DNA from: Saccharopolyspora montiporae
GTDB taxonomy: Bacteria > Actinomycetota > Actinomycetes > Mycobacteriales > Pseudonocardiaceae
Direction: 5' to 3'
Assembly (NCBI RefSeq): GCF_015209505.1
Contig: NZ_JADEYC010000004.1
Span: forward strand, 1 to 64,000
Length of the DNA: 64,000 nucleotides
Below, piece after piece: positions 42,047 through 55,255 of this stretch (positions are counted from its first letter, which is position 1; each line of letters opens with the position of its first letter). Made by a program: the position numbers and the translations under genes. Under the pieces are notes generated by a model. The model did not search any database and had not been told where the DNA came from. It saw only the letters and a program-made list of their open reading frames with translations.

Positions 42047-44245
42047 TCAGCCGCGCAGCTTCTCCAGCAGGTCCGCGGCCGCCTCGGCGATGACCGTGCC
42101 GGGCGGGAAGATCGCGCTGGCACCGGATTCGCGCAGCGCGTCGAAGTCCGCGGGCGGGATCACGCCGCCGACGACGATCATGATGTCCTCGCGCTCCTGC
42201 TCGGCCAGCGCATCGCGCAGCGCGGGCACCAGGGTCAGGTGTCCCGCGGCGAGGCTGGACACGCCGACCAGGTGCACATCGGATTCCGCGGCCTGCCGGG
42301 CCACCTCGGCGGGCGTCTGGAACAGCGGCCCCACGTCGACGTCGAAACCCAGGTCGGCGAAGGCGGTCGCGATGACCTTCTGCCCCCGGTCGTGCCCGTC
42401 CTGGCCCATCTTGGCGACCAGGATGCGCGGCCGCCGCCCCTCTTCCTCGGCGAACGCGGCGACCTGCTGCCGCGCGTTCTCCATGGCGTCCGACGGCCCG
42501 GCCTCTTCCCGGTACACGCCGCTGATCGTACGGATCTGCCCGGAATGCCTGCCGAACACCTTCTCCAGCGCGTCGGAGATCTCGCCGACGGTGGCCTTCT
42601 CCCGCGCCGCGTCCACGGCCAGGGTGAGCAGGTTGTGCTCCAGGTCGTTCGGCCGCTGCCCGGACATCGCCGCCTCGGCCGCGCCGGTGAGCCTGCGCAG
42701 CGCGTCCGAGCAGGCCGCGTCGTCCCGCTCCTCGCGCAGCCTGCGCAGCTTGTCCAGCTGCTGGGCGCGCACCCCGGCGTTGTCCACCTTGAGCACGTCG
42801 ATCTGCTCATCGCCGTCGAACCGGTACTTGTTCACGCCGATCAGCGGCTGGCGTCCGGAGTCGATGCGCGCCTGGGTGCGCGCGGCCGCCTCCTCGATGC
42901 GCAGCTTCGGGATCCCGGCGTCGATGGCCTGCGCCATCCCGCCCGCGTCCTCGACCTCGGTGATGTGCGACCAGGCCCGCTCGGCGAGGTCCTGGGTGAG
43001 CCGCTCGATGTAGTAGCTGCCGCCCCACGGGTCGACGACCCGGGTCGTGCCGGACTCGCGCTGCAGCACCAGCTGCGTGTTGCGGGCGATGCGCGCGGAG
43101 AAGTCGGTGGGCAGCGCCAGCGCCTCGTCCAGCGCGTTGGTGTGCAGCGACTGGGTGTGGCCCTGGGTGGCGGCCATGGCCTCCACGCAGGTGCGGATCA
43201 CGTTGTTGTAGACGTCCTGCGCGGTCAGCGACCAACCGGACGTCTGCGAATGCGTGCGCAGCGACAGCGATTTCGAGTCCTTCGGATCGAAACCGCCCAC
43301 CAGCTTCGCCCACAGCAGCCGGGCGGCGCGCAGCTTGGCGACCTCCATCGCGAAGTTCATCCCGATGCCCCAGAAGAACGACAGCCGGGGCGCGAACGCG
43401 TCCACGTCCAGTCCGGCTTCCCGCCCGGCACGCAGGTATTCGACGCCGTCGGCCAGCGTGTAGGCCAGTTCCAGATCGGCGGTCGCCCCCGCCTCCTGGA
43501 TGTGATAGCCGGAGATGGAGATGGAGTTGAACTTCGGCATCTTCTGCGAGGTGTAGGCGAAGATGTCCGAGATGATCTGCATCGACGGCTGCGGCGGGTA
43601 GATGTAGGTGTTGCGGACCATGAACTCCTTGAGGATGTCGTTCTGGATGGTCCCGGCGAGCTTCTCCGGAGCAGCACCCTGCTCCTCGGCCGCCACGATG
43701 TACATCGCCATGACCGGCAGCACCGCGCCGTTCATCGTCATGGACACGCTCATCCGGTCCAGCGGGATGCCGTCGAAGAGCTGCCGCATGTCGTAGATGG
43801 AGTCGATGGCCACCCCGGCCATGCCCACGTCACCGCCGACGCGCGGGTGGTCGGAGTCGTAGCCGCGGTGCGTGGCCAGGTCGAAGGCCACCGACAGGCC
43901 CTTCTGCCCGGCCGCGAGGTTGCGCCGGTAGAAGGCGTTCGACTCGTCGGCGGTGGAGAACCCGGCGTACTGGCGCACCGTCCAGGGCTGGTTCACGTAC
44001 ATCGTCGGGTACGGCCCGCGCAGGTAGGGCGCGATGCCCGGGTAGGTGCTCAGGAAGTCCAGCCCGGCGGTGTCCTCGGCGGTGTAGAGCGGCCGGATGC
44101 CGACGCCCTCGGGGGCCTCCCAGGTCAGCGCGTCGGACTCCTTGCCGGTGCTGGCCAGCAGTTCCTGCTGCCAGCGGTCCGGGTCGCCGCCGGGCTGCGG
44201 GGTTTCCAGCGGGATATCGGCGAAGTTCGGGATCTGCTGGGTCAT
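42047..44245 (-). CDS. mutB: Methylmalonyl-CoA mutase, large (cobalamin-binding) subunit
   Basis: 732 aa. The substrate barrel includes [20 protein letters not shown] and [16 protein letters not shown]; the cobalamin-binding motif is [13 protein letters not shown] (DxHxxG) near residue 610 in the C-terminal Rossmann domain. It interconverts methylmalonyl-CoA and succinyl-CoA. The ATG overlaps the mutA stop by 4 nt. The gene supports propionate or odd-chain/branched-chain catabolism and methylmalonyl-CoA supply. Confidence 0.97.
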   Translation of the reverse strand: MTQQIPNFADIPLETPQPGGDPDRWQQELLASTGKESDALTWEAPEGVGIRPLYTAEDTAGLDFLSTYPGIAPYLRGPYPTMYVNQPWTVRQYAGFSTADESNAFYRRNLAAGQKGLSVAFDLATHRGYDSDHPRVGGDVGMAGVAIDSIYDMRQLFDGIPLDRMSVSMTMNGAVLPVMAMYIVAAEEQGAAPEKLAGTIQNDILKEFMVRNTYIYPPQPSMQIISDIFAYTSQKMPKFNSISISGYHIQEAGATADLELAYTLADGVEYLRAGREAGLDVDAFAPRLSFFWGIGMNFAMEVAKLRAARLLWAKLVGGFDPKDSKSLSLRTHSQTSGWSLTAQDVYNNVIRTCVEAMAATQGHTQSLHTNALDEALALPTDFSARIARNTQLVLQRESGTTRVVDPWGGSYYIERLTQDLAERAWSHITEVEDAGGMAQAIDAGIPKLRIEEAAARTQARIDSGRQPLIGVNKYRFDGDEQIDVLKVDNAGVRAQQLDKLRRLREERDDAACSDALRRLTGAAEAAMSGQRPNDLEHNLLTLAVDAAREKATVGEISDALEKVFGRHSGQIRTISGVYREEAGPSDAMENARQQVAAFAEEEGRRPRILVAKMGQDGHDRGQKVIATAFADLGFDVDVGPLFQTPAEVARQAAESDVHLVGVSSLAAGHLTLVPALRDALAEQEREDIMIVVGGVIPPADFDALRESGASAIFPPGTVIAEAAADLLEKLRG

Positions 44246-46110
44246 CGGGCTACTCCCAACCTGCGCTGGACGTCGGTGAGCACCGCCAGCGCATCGCATC
44301 CGGTGAAGACGTAGTCGTCGACGCCGGCCGGTGGTTCGTCGCCGGGCTTGCCGGCCAGCAGCACTCGCTGGGCGCCTGCGTCGCGCAGCGCCTCGGCGGT
44401 CTCCGCGGCCCGCTCGGCGTAGAGCTTGTCGGTGGAGCACAAGCACACCACGGGGTTTCCGTCCCACCCGGCCACGACGTCCGAAGTGGACTCCGACGGC
44501 CCGCCTTCGGTGGCGTCGATCCCGCCCGCGGCGAACAGGTTGCGCGCGAACGAGGCCCGCGCGTTGTAGGCGGCCAGCGGTCCGATCGTGGCCAGGTGCA
44601 CCGTCGGGCGTGCGCCGGTCGCGGCCTCGTGCTCCGCGGCGGAGGTCCGCAGCGCCTCGAACCGCTCGCCGTGGCGGTGCCGGGGCAGCCCGCCGCCCGG
44701 CCGCTGCGGAGCGGGATCGCGCTGCAGCGGCTGCTCGTCCAGGTTCGGGAACTCGCTGACGCCGATCACCGCGTCGGTGCGGTGGTCCAGCGCCTCGGTG
44801 CGCGCCTGCCAGGTGGTCGCCAACCGCTCGGCGACGGCGCCGCTGTCCAGCGCGGCGGGCATGCCGCCCAGGCCCTCGATGCGCTGGAACCACTCCCAGG
44901 CCGCCGCGGCGATCTCGCCGGTGAGCGTCTCCACGTACCAGGAGCCGCCCGCCGGATCGATGACCTGGGCCAGGTGCGATTCGTCCAGCAGCAGCGCCTG
45001 GGTGTTGCGCGCGATGCGGCGGGAGAACGCGTCGGGCATGCCCACCGCCGCGTCGAACGGCAGCGTGCTGATCGCCTGCGCACCGCCGACCCCGGCGGCG
45101 AAGGCGGCGATGGTGCCGCGCAGCATGTTCACCCACGGGTCGTGCCGGGTGAGCATGACCGGCGAAGTGACCGCGTGCTGCTGCTGCGGGAGTGCCCCGG
45201 CCCCGCTGCTGCGGGTGATCTGCGCCCACAGCTGCCGCGCGGCGCGCAGTTTGGCGATGGTGAGGAACTGGTCGGCGGTGGCGGCGAACCGGAACTCGAT
45301 CAGTCCCGCCGCCGCGGCCACGTCCACCCCGGCGTCCACCAGCCAGCGCAGGTAGGTGGTCGCGGTGGCCAGTGCGCAGCCCAGTTCTTCGGCGTCCGAA
45401 CCGCCGGCTTCGTGGTAGGGCAGCGCATCGGCGACCAGCGCGTGCAGCTGCGGGTACTGCTCGGGGCAGTGCCGGGCGAGCTGCACCGCGCCTTCCCGGT
45501 CGGCGGGCTGACCGGTCCGGGCCTGCTCACCGAGCGGATCGGCGCCGAGGTTGCCGCGCAGCGCCCCGGCCGGGACCCCGCGTTCGGCGGCCAGCGCCAG
45601 GTACTCCTCGGCGGCGCGGGTAGCTTCGGCCCCGCCGTCGAGCACGACGCTGATCATCTCCAGGTGGACGTCGCCGAGCAGCTCGGGCAGCGCCGCGACC
45701 GGCGTGCCGCCCGGCCCGAGGCGCAGCCACAGCGAGTCGGACCCGTTGTACAGGTCGGCGAGGATGTCCTTGTTGCCGCGCTGCGGATCCGGGCAGGCGT
45801 GCAGTTGGCGGACCTGCCAGCCCTCGGTGACGCAGCCCTGCGGTCGCGCGCCGCGCAGGTACGGCGCGAGACCGGGCAGTCCCGGATCGGCGGGGCGCCC
45901 CGTGTAGAGCGGGTGCACCTCGATGCCCTCGTAGGTCGTCGAGGCGAGCACGTCCTCCACCGGGCCGGGCGGTGGCTGCTCACCGATCGAACCTGTCTTG
46001 CGCAAGGCCTTCTCGACCTGCGACTGCCACTGCTCGTGGGTCGGCGCGGGGAAGTCCGCGGCCAAGGGCAGAGCGGGTCCATCGCCGCTCGACGTCGAGT
46101 GCGCCACCAT
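44242..46110 (-). CDS. mutA: Methylmalonyl-CoA mutase, small subunit
   Basis: 622 aa from the ATG at 46110. It shares the mutase barrel layout with mutB (for example [20 protein letters not shown] and [13 protein letters not shown]), but the C-terminal domain lacks the DxHxxG cobalamin motif, as usual for this subunit. A TACCAT -10 (46124-46119) ends 8 nt before the ATG, suggesting a leaderless transcript; in-frame sequence farther upstream has no family match. First gene of mutA-mutB-meaB-gntR. Confidence 0.93.
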   Translation of the reverse strand: MVAHSTSSGDGPALPLAADFPAPTHEQWQSQVEKALRKTGSIGEQPPPGPVEDVLASTTYEGIEVHPLYTGRPADPGLPGLAPYLRGARPQGCVTEGWQVRQLHACPDPQRGNKDILADLYNGSDSLWLRLGPGGTPVAALPELLGDVHLEMISVVLDGGAEATRAAEEYLALAAERGVPAGALRGNLGADPLGEQARTGQPADREGAVQLARHCPEQYPQLHALVADALPYHEAGGSDAEELGCALATATTYLRWLVDAGVDVAAAAGLIEFRFAATADQFLTIAKLRAARQLWAQITRSSGAGALPQQQHAVTSPVMLTRHDPWVNMLRGTIAAFAAGVGGAQAISTLPFDAAVGMPDAFSRRIARNTQALLLDESHLAQVIDPAGGSWYVETLTGEIAAAAWEWFQRIEGLGGMPAALDSGAVAERLATTWQARTEALDHRTDAVIGVSEFPNLDEQPLQRDPAPQRPGGGLPRHRHGERFEALRTSAAEHEAATGARPTVHLATIGPLAAYNARASFARNLFAAGGIDATEGGPSESTSDVVAGWDGNPVVCLCSTDKLYAERAAETAEALRDAGAQRVLLAGKPGDEPPAGVDDYVFTGCDALAVLTDVQRRLGVAR

Positions 46111-46360
46111 GAGGACCGATGGTAAGCGGGCGCTGATTCCTGCGAACCCGGCGGCGCTGTGACGCGCGTCCCAACCGGAGGCTGCCGGCATCCGAATCGG
46201 TTCCGTGCGCTGCGGCTGCCGCGCGGCCGTTCCGAGCACCCTGTTCAGCCGCACGGCGGATTGCGCGCTCCAGTGGTCGATCTCATGCGCCGCGGCACCG
46301 TTACCGGGCCCCGGCACCGCGTGCCGGGCCGGCGTGCTAACGAGTCGCTTCCCCGGGGGC

Positions 46361-46564
46361 TCAGCTCGCCTGGTCGCGGCCGCGCAGGTGGTACTCCCAG
46401 CCGGCTTCGGCGGTGTAGTGCAACTGGTAGTGCGTCTCGATCTTCGGGCCGTCGTGCAGGTGGATGTGCCGCACCAGTCTGCCCAGCACGGCCTCCGAGT
46501 CGCGGAGGTCCTGGATCCGCCCGTCCAGCGGACCGCCCACGAAACGCACCCAATGACCTGTCAC
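46361..46564 (-). CDS. Small hypothetical protein, 67 aa
   Basis: Reads VTGHWVRFVGGPLDGRIQDL and ends in YHLRGRDQAS. The GTG start has a strong GGAGGAG just upstream (46568-46574). The FVGGPLDG motif occurs in short uncharacterised actinobacterial and phage-related proteins. It is a two-strand/one-helix size, slightly basic, with no membrane segment. It lies between mutA and the helicase, divergent from the helicase. Function unknown. Confidence 0.68.
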   Translation of the reverse strand: MTGHWVRFVGGPLDGRIQDLRDSEAVLGRLVRHIHLHDGPKIETHYQLHYTAEAGWEYHLRGRDQAS

Positions 46565-46786
46565 GATCTCCTCCCGCAGCGGCAGCGCCCGGTTCCATCG
46601 TCCACGTTCCCCGCCCGTGCGCGCGTTCGACAGCGCGGGCCGGATCAGGATCGCACCGGTGCGCCCGGCCGAGGAAGTCGCGCCTTCGGGGTAGCCACCT
46701 GCGCCGGAACGCCCGCGCAGCCGGCCCGTGGGCTTGCGCACCCCCGCTCGCCCGGGCGGATGCTGTGCAGGGACGATGGGCAGGCG

Positions 46787-49312
46787 ATGCGCCTCACCGA
46801 CCTCTTCCCGCCGTCCGGTCCGGACGCCCCCGATCCGGACGAGCTGCTGGACGCCTTCACCACCTGGACCGCCGACCAGGGCATCGGGCTCTACCCGGCG
46901 CAGGAGGAGGCGTTGATGGAGGTGGTGACCGGCGGGCACCTGATCCTGAGCACGCCGACGGGCTCGGGAAAGAGCCTGGTCGCGCAGGGGGCGCACTTCG
47001 CCGCGCTGGCGGCGGGCAAGCGCACCTTCTACACGGCGCCGATCAAGGCGCTGGTGTCCGAGAAGTTCTTCGCGCTGGTCGACGTGTTCGGCGCGGAGAA
47101 CGTCGGCATGATGACCGGGGACAGCAGCGTGAACGCGGACGCGCCGATCATCTGCTGCACCGCCGAGATCCTGGCCAACATCGCGCTGCGCGACGGTGAT
47201 CGCGCCGATGTGGACCAGGTGGTGATGGACGAGTTCCACTTCTACGCCGAGCCGGAGCGCGGGTGGGCCTGGCAGGTGCCGCTGCTGGAGCTGACCAGCA
47301 CCCAGTTCGTGCTCATGTCGGCCACGCTCGGCGACGTCCGGTTCTTCCGGGACGACCTCACCCGGCGCACCGGGCGGGAGACGGCCGTGGTGAGCTCGGC
47401 GGAGCGGCCGATCCCGCTGAGCTTCCGCTACGCGCGCACCCCGCTGCACGAGACGATCGAGGAACTGCTGGCCGGGCAGCAGGCGCCGGTGTACGTGGTG
47501 CACTTCAACCAGGCCGCCGCACTGGAGCAGGCGCAGGCGCTGATGAGCGTCAAGGTCGCCTCCCGCGAGCAGCGCGACCGCATCGCCGAGGTGATCGGGG
47601 ATTTCCGGTTCACCGCGGGCTTCGGCAAGACGTTGTCCCGCCTGGTCCGGCACGGGATCGGCGTGCACCACGCCGGCATGCTGCCCAAGTACCGGCGGCT
47701 GGTGGAGCAGTTGGCGCAGGCCGGGCTGCTCAAGGTCATCTGCGGTACCGACACGCTCGGCGTGGGCATCAACGTGCCGATCCGCACCGTGCTGCTGACC
47801 GGGCTGACCAAGTTCGACGGGGTGCGCACCCGGCACCTCAAGGCGCGCGAGTTCCACCAGATCGCCGGCCGCGCGGGCCGCGCGGGCTACGACACCTCCG
47901 GCTACGTGGTGGTGCAGGCCCCCGAGCACGAGATCGAGAACGAGCGGGCGCTGGCCAAGGCCGGTGACGATCCGAAGAAGAAGCGCAAGGTGGTGCGCAA
48001 GAAACCGCCGGAGGGCTTCGTCTCCTGGAGCGAGAAGACCTTCGACAAGGTCGTGGCCGCCGAACCGGAACCGTTGCGGTCGAGCTTCCGGGTCAACCAC
48101 GCGATGCTGCTCAACGTCATCAACCGGCCCGGTGACGCCTACGCGGCGATGAAGCACCTGCTCACCGACAACCACGAGGACCGCCCGGCTCAGCGCAAGC
48201 TGATGCTGCGCGCGATCGCCATCTTCCGGGCGCTGCTGGCCGCCGGGGTGGTGGAGCGGTTGGACGAGCCGGATGAGCAGGGCAGGCGGGTCCGGGTGAC
48301 CGTGGACCTGCAGTTCGACTTCGCGCTCAACCAGCCGCTGTCCCCGTTCGCGCTGGCCGCGATCGAACTGCTCGACGCCGACTCCGAAACCTACCCGGAG
48401 GACGTGCTCTCCGTCGTCGAGTCCACATTGGACAACCCGAGGCAGGTGCTGTCCGCGCAGCAGTTCAAGGCCCGCGGCGAGGCCGTCGCGCAGATGAAGG
48501 CCGACGGCATCGAGTACGACGAGCGCATGGAACTGCTCGAAGACATCACGCACCCCAAGCCGCTGCAGGAGATGCTCGAAGCGGCTTACGAGACCTACCG
48601 CAAGGGTCATCCGTGGGTCGGCGACCACGAGCTCGCGCCCAAGTCGGTGGCCCGGGACATGCACGAGCGGGCGATGAACTTCGTGGAGTTCGTCAACCAC
48701 TACGGGCTGGCCCGCTCCGAGGGGCTCGTGCTGCGCTACCTCGCCGATGTCTACAAGGCGCTGCGGCACACCGTGCCGGACGACGCCAAGACCGAGCGGC
48801 TCACCGACATCAGCGAGTGGCTCGGCGAACTCGTGCGCCAGGTCGACTCCAGCCTGCTCGACGAGTGGGAGAAGCTGCGCAACCCGGGGGAGGAGACCCC
48901 GGTCGCGGTGCCCGAGCAGGCCGAGCCGTCGCGGATCACCGCCAACACGCGGGCGTTCCGGGTGCAGGTGCGCAACGCGATGTTCCGCCGCGTGGAACTG
49001 GCCTCGCGCAGGCGCTTCGCCGAGCTCGGCGAGCTCGATGCCGAGTCCGGGTGGGGTGCGCAGGCGTGGCAGGACGCGCTGGAGGACTACTTCGAGCAGC
49101 ACGACCGGATCGGCACCGGCGCCGACGCGCGCGGCCCGGCCATGCTCATGATCACCGAGGAGTCCGACCGCTGGCTGGTGCGGCAGATCTTCGAGGACCC
49201 GGACGGCGACCACGACTGGGGCATTTCCGCGGAAGTGGATCTGCCGGCCTCGGACGAAGCCGGCATGGCCGCGGTCCGGGTGACCGCGGTCGACGACGCG
49301 CCGGCCGGCTGA
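46787..49312 (+). CDS. DEAD/DEAH-box helicase with DUF3516 C-terminus
   Basis: 841 aa. Motif I STPTGSGKS (55-63), motif Ia TAPIKALVSEKFF, motif II MDEFHFY, motif III SATLG, and motif VI QIAGRAGRAG. The C-terminal ~330 residues are the DUF3516 extension typical of actinobacterial Ski2/Mtr4-like helicases. It probably unwinds RNA or RNA-DNA structures. The start at ATG 46787 fits the family N-terminus; sequence further upstream in the same frame is not conserved. UspA follows 83 nt downstream. Confidence 0.92.
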   Translation: MRLTDLFPPSGPDAPDPDELLDAFTTWTADQGIGLYPAQEEALMEVVTGGHLILSTPTGSGKSLVAQGAHFAALAAGKRTFYTAPIKALVSEKFFALVDVFGAENVGMMTGDSSVNADAPIICCTAEILANIALRDGDRADVDQVVMDEFHFYAEPERGWAWQVPLLELTSTQFVLMSATLGDVRFFRDDLTRRTGRETAVVSSAERPIPLSFRYARTPLHETIEELLAGQQAPVYVVHFNQAAALEQAQALMSVKVASREQRDRIAEVIGDFRFTAGFGKTLSRLVRHGIGVHHAGMLPKYRRLVEQLAQAGLLKVICGTDTLGVGINVPIRTVLLTGLTKFDGVRTRHLKAREFHQIAGRAGRAGYDTSGYVVVQAPEHEIENERALAKAGDDPKKKRKVVRKKPPEGFVSWSEKTFDKVVAAEPEPLRSSFRVNHAMLLNVINRPGDAYAAMKHLLTDNHEDRPAQRKLMLRAIAIFRALLAAGVVERLDEPDEQGRRVRVTVDLQFDFALNQPLSPFALAAIELLDADSETYPEDVLSVVESTLDNPRQVLSAQQFKARGEAVAQMKADGIEYDERMELLEDITHPKPLQEMLEAAYETYRKGHPWVGDHELAPKSVARDMHERAMNFVEFVNHYGLARSEGLVLRYLADVYKALRHTVPDDAKTERLTDISEWLGELVRQVDSSLLDEWEKLRNPGEETPVAVPEQAEPSRITANTRAFRVQVRNAMFRRVELASRRRFAELGELDAESGWGAQAWQDALEDYFEQHDRIGTGADARGPAMLMITEESDRWLVRQIFEDPDGDHDWGISAEVDLPASDEAGMAAVRVTAVDDAPAG

Positions 49313-49395
49313 CCGGCCGCGCTCTGGCGGTGCGCGCGGCCCTCGCATACGATCCGGCCAGTTCGCCCCAGCGCCCCGCGGAGGGAGACCCGGAC

Positions 49396-49809
49396 ATGGC
49401 CAAGACCGTGGTGGTCGGCATCGACGGATCGAACGAGTCCAAGGACGCGCTGCGCTGGGCCGCGGACTACGTGTCCGTCCTCGGTGGTCTGCTGCACGCG
49501 GTCACCGTCTGGTCCCAGCCCGTCCAGCTCGGCTACCGGTTGCCCTACCCGGACGACGAGCTGAAGCGCCGCGCGCAGGAGTCGCTGGACGAGGCGATCA
49601 GTCCCATCCGAACCGAGTACCCGAAGCTCGACCTGCGCACCCACCTGCTGCGCGGCAACGTCGAGGACGAGTTCGTGCGGCTGTCCGAGCAGGCCGATCT
49701 GCTGGTCCTCGGCAACAAGGGGCACGGCACGCTGACCGGGGTGTTCGTCGGCTCGGTCGCGCTCAAGCTCGTGCACCACGCCCGCTGCCCGGTCACCGTG
49801 GTGCGCTGA
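49396..49809 (+). CDS. Universal stress protein, UspA family
   Basis: 137 aa, single Usp domain. VVVGIDGSNESKDALRWAADY opens the Rossmann-like fold, and GNKGHGTLTGVFVGSVALKL contains the ATP-binding glycine pattern. These proteins bind ATP and support survival in stress or hypoxia. GAGGGAGA lies 10 nt before the ATG. The stop is only 3 nt from the end of the convergent BenE-type gene, so no room exists for a separate terminator. Confidence 0.95.
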   Translation: MAKTVVVGIDGSNESKDALRWAADYVSVLGGLLHAVTVWSQPVQLGYRLPYPDDELKRRAQESLDEAISPIRTEYPKLDLRTHLLRGNVEDEFVRLSEQADLLVLGNKGHGTLTGVFVGSVALKLVHHARCPVTVVR

Positions 49810-49812
49810 CCG

Positions 49813-51069
49813 CTACGCCGCGCTGCGGGAGGCCGGGAAGTCGGCGCGCTCCAGCAACCAGGACACGCCCACGCCGACCACCAGCCCCCAGAACGCCGAA
49901 CCGAGGTTGAGCACCTGCACCCCGGAGACGGTGACCACGAAGGTGACCAGGGCGCCGAGCGCGCACCGCCCGCTGAACGCGGTGACGAACGAGTTCTGCA
50001 GCACGCGCAGCATCGCCAGCCCGCCCAGCGCCGCGATGAACGCCCCCGGCATGCCCAGCATGAACCGGGTCAGCGCCGGGGCGAACAGCCCCGCGACCAT
50101 GGCCAGTAGCCCGCAGGCGATGCCCGCGGTGTACTGCCTGCTGCGTTCGCCGGAGGCGGTCAGCAGCGCGTTCGTCGGTCCGGACAGGCAGGTCGAGATC
50201 CCGCCGAGAAGCGAGCTCAACACCGACCACGCGCCGCACGCGGTCGTGGCAGCGTTGGTCGGCGGCTCGTGCCCCGCCTCGCGCAGTACCGCGACGCCCT
50301 GCGCGTTCTGCACCACCAGCACGGTGATCGCCAACGGTACGACCAGCTCGGCCACCGCTTGCCAGGAGAACACCGGCGCCTGCGGAACCGGGGCGGCCAG
50401 CCAGCCGTCGCCCGGTGCGAGGGAGAGCCGGCCGGCCAGCGCCACCGCCGCCGCACCGGCCAGCAGCGCGCCGATGATCGGCGGAATCCGGCTGCCGAGC
50501 GCCGAGCGCCAGGTCAGCAGCAGGAACGCGAGCACCATCGGCACCGCGACGAACGCATCGGTGACCACCGACCGCGCCAGGTCCAGGCCGAAGTCGAGGA
50601 ACGCCCCGGCGACCATGGCCATCACGATCGGCATCGGCACGACCGCCAGCAGCCGCCCGGCCCAGCCGGTCGGGCCGAGCACCAGGATCAGCAGCCCGGT
50701 GATCAGGAAGGCGCCCACCACCTCCGGCCAGCTCAGGTGGGCCAGCGCCGGACCGACCAGCACCGTGCCCGGGATGGTCCAGAAGAACGAGAGCGGTTGC
50801 CGGTAGGTCCAACTCGCCAGCACGGTGAGCAGCCCGTTGAGGAACAGGATCGCGAACACCCAGGACGCCAGCTCCGCGGCGGAGAGCCCGCCCTGGCTGC
50901 CGACGGACAGCACCACCGCGATCGGGCCGGTGGCCGCGAAGGTCAGCCCGATGAACCCGTTCAGCGCGTAACGGGGGCCGAAATCCCGGCGGAATGCGCG
51001 CAGATCCGGGAGGGGACGCGGCGGATTCTCCAGCAGACCCCGATTCATATTCGGTGCAGCGCTTTTCAT
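49813..51069 (-). CDS. benE: BenE-type benzoate/proton symporter
   Basis: 418 aa with about 12 membrane spans. BenE family features include YALNGFIGLTFAATGPIAVV near residue 34, FFWTIPGTVLVGPALAHLSW, and VVQNAQGVAVLREAGHEPP with a following SSLLGGISTCLSGPTNAL. It likely imports benzoate or another aromatic acid with protons. GGGAGGG sits just before the ATG. No benzoate-degrading gene is nearby, so the substrate is not certain. Confidence 0.88.
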   Translation of the reverse strand: MKSAAPNMNRGLLENPPRPLPDLRAFRRDFGPRYALNGFIGLTFAATGPIAVVLSVGSQGGLSAAELASWVFAILFLNGLLTVLASWTYRQPLSFFWTIPGTVLVGPALAHLSWPEVVGAFLITGLLILVLGPTGWAGRLLAVVPMPIVMAMVAGAFLDFGLDLARSVVTDAFVAVPMVLAFLLLTWRSALGSRIPPIIGALLAGAAAVALAGRLSLAPGDGWLAAPVPQAPVFSWQAVAELVVPLAITVLVVQNAQGVAVLREAGHEPPTNAATTACGAWSVLSSLLGGISTCLSGPTNALLTASGERSRQYTAGIACGLLAMVAGLFAPALTRFMLGMPGAFIAALGGLAMLRVLQNSFVTAFSGRCALGALVTFVVTVSGVQVLNLGSAFWGLVVGVGVSWLLERADFPASRSAA

Positions 51070-51386
51070 AGCCCTCCCGTCTCAATTCCCGCGCATGCGC
51101 GAAACCGCCGCCGGAACGGGGAATTCCGGTCGGCGGTGGGCACATGTGCGGTCGGTTCGGTTCGCGCTGGTCGTGCGGCGGATTCCGGTTGATTCCGCGC
51201 TGGTGGCGAATTCCGGCGGTCGTTTCTACCCGGACGCGTGCGGATTCCGGCAGTCCGATGTCAGCACCGTCACATCGACCGCGCCGACTCCGGGTGAACG
51301 CGCAGCGTGCCGAATCCGGTACGGGCCGTCGGTGCGGGCCGGTAGGGTGCCCGCCGGATGATCTCGCTTCGGCGACGGAGGGCGGC

Positions 51387-53474
51387 ATGAGTGGCGGGCA
51401 GAACAGCGTCGACGGCGACGTGCACGGGACCGCGGTCCAGGTCGGCAGCGCGGACGAGGTGAACCTGATGCTGGGAGGGGGAGCCTTCGTGCCGGTGAAA
51501 CCGAAGACGCTGCCGAGCGATCCGCTGGAACTGAGTTTCGCCAACCGCACCGCGGAGCTCGCCGAACTGGACCGGTTGTGCGCGCGGGCGCGGCAGGAAG
51601 GGCGTTCGCAGGTAGCGCTGTTGCACGGCATGGGCGGTATCGGCAAGACGCTGACCATGCTGCGTTTCGCGCATCAGGAGCAGGACCGGTTCCCGGACGG
51701 GGTGTTCTACGACGATCTCGGCGGCAACGACCCCGACGGGCCGCGCACGCCCTCCGAGATCCTGAGCGGCTTCCTGTACAAGTTGGGTGTGGACGGGTCC
51801 GCGCAACCCTCGACCGAAAAGGAGCGCGGCGCCGCGTTCCGGCATCTCACCGCCGACCAGCAGGTGCTGCTCGTGCTCGACGATGCCGCGACCGCGGCGC
51901 AGGTGCTGGCGCTGTTGCCGTCCTCGTCGCGCAGCGTCGTGCTGGTCACCGCACGCCGCGAGCTGTCCTTCTTGTCCAGCCGGGTTGCCTCCATCCCGGT
52001 GGAACCGTTCGAACCGGTCGCGGCGCTGGACCTGCTGACGGAGCGGCTCGGCGAGGAGGCAGATGGTGCGGGTCCGGAGCTGCGCGCGCTGGTCGAGGCG
52101 TGCGGCAGGCATCCGTACGCGCTGCAGCTCGCGGGGCGCCGGTTGCGCGGGCGCAGCTCGTTGCCCACGCGGGCGAACAGGATCGCGCAGAACCCGCTGA
52201 CGCTGGACGAAGACGGAGAACCGCGTCTGAAGGGCCAGTTCGACAGCGCCTACGCCGAGCTCGGTGAGCAGGACCGGCGCACCTACCGGTTGCTGGCGGC
52301 GCACCCGCGCGGCGAGTTCTCGCTGGCCGCCGCGGCGGCGCTGCTCGGCGAGGACGTGGTGGACGCCGAGGACCGGGTGGACGTGCTCGCCGACCTGCAC
52401 CTGGTCACCCGGGTGGCCCCGGAGCGCTACCGGTTCCACTCGCTGTCCCGCGCGCACGCGCAGGGCAAGCTCACCGCGGACGAGGACGTCGAGGACCGGC
52501 ACCGCGCGACGGCCCGCATGGTGCGGCACTACCTGGATTTCACGATGCGCCGGGACGCGGTGCTGTCCGCGCGCAGGCGGCTGAACCCGGACTACGCGCA
52601 CGTCGAACCCGCGCACCGCGGACCGGACGCGCACCGCACCGCCGTGCACGAGCTGGAGGCCGAACGCGGCGCGCTGCCCGGCGTGGTGCGCGCGGCGCAC
52701 GAGCACGGCCTGCACGAGCAGACCTGGCAGCTGTGCGAGGCGCTGTTCACGTTCCTGGTGGATCGGGACTGCTACGAGGACCTGCTGGAAATCCTGCCGC
52801 TGGCAACGCCTTCCGCGCAGCAGTTGGCCGCCCCGGACGTCGAGGTCCGGATGCGCGCCCACCTGGGCTCGGCCTACTTCCTGGCGCAGGACTACGTGGC
52901 CGCTCGCGCGCAGTTCGAGCTCTCGCTGCAGCTGGCCGAACAGTGCGGGGACGTGCTGGGGCGGCAGAGCGCGCTGGAGTGGCTCGGGCAGATCCACGAG
53001 CGGCTCGGCGATCCGCAGGCCGCGCTGCAGTACTACGACGCGTCCCGCGAGGTGGTCCAGCAGGAGTTCGCCCCCGAGCGCCGCCCGCGGCCGCTCGCCC
53101 TGCACGGCATGCACTCCGGCCGGGTGCTGGTGGACAACGGTGAGCCGGAGCGGGCGCTGGACCGGTTGCACGCCGCGCACGAGTGCTTCGCCGAGCTCGG
53201 CGAGCAGGCCAACCCCGCGAAGACCGCGCTGTCCATCGCCCGCGCCCGGCTGCTCGGGCACGAACTCGACGACGCCGACCGCTGGGCCCGGTACGCGCTG
53301 GACATCTGCCGCGAGGTGCGGATGGTGCAGGACACCGCGGTCGCCTTGGAGCTGCTCGGCGAGATCAGCGCCCGCTCCGGGGACACCGCGGCCGCAGCCG
53401 AACACCGGCGCGAAGCGGGCCGATTGCTGTCGGCCCTCGGCGCCGAACGCGCCCGCGCCCTTCTCGACGAGCAG

Positions 53475-53480
<6 letters not shown>
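51387..53480 (+). CDS. STAND-type NTPase with TPR repeats (AfsR-like, no DNA-binding domain)
   Basis: 697 aa. The N-terminus NSVDGDVHGTAVQVGSADEV matches the short Gly/Val beta motif found before many STAND NTPases. The P-loop is GMGGIGKT at residues 81-88, and Walker B is VLLVLDDAA. An NB-ARC-like region runs to ~residue 360. TPR repeats occupy ~residues 440-690 (GSAYFLAQDYVAARAQFELS, LGQIHERLGDPQAALQYYD). AfsR proper has an N-terminal OmpR-type DNA-binding domain, absent here. It may be a signalling or phage-defence NTPase; no effector domain is visible. ATG 51387 follows GGAGGG. Confidence 0.85.
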
Positions 53481-55222
<1,742 letters not shown>

Positions 55223-55255
55223 CCCGGCACGATAACCGCCCGCGGACCGCCGCCG

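Noticed and set aside
44242-46110. MutA as a damaged mutase because the cobalamin motif is missing
   Set aside because: The small subunit of two-subunit mutases normally lacks the DxHxxG motif; nothing is broken.
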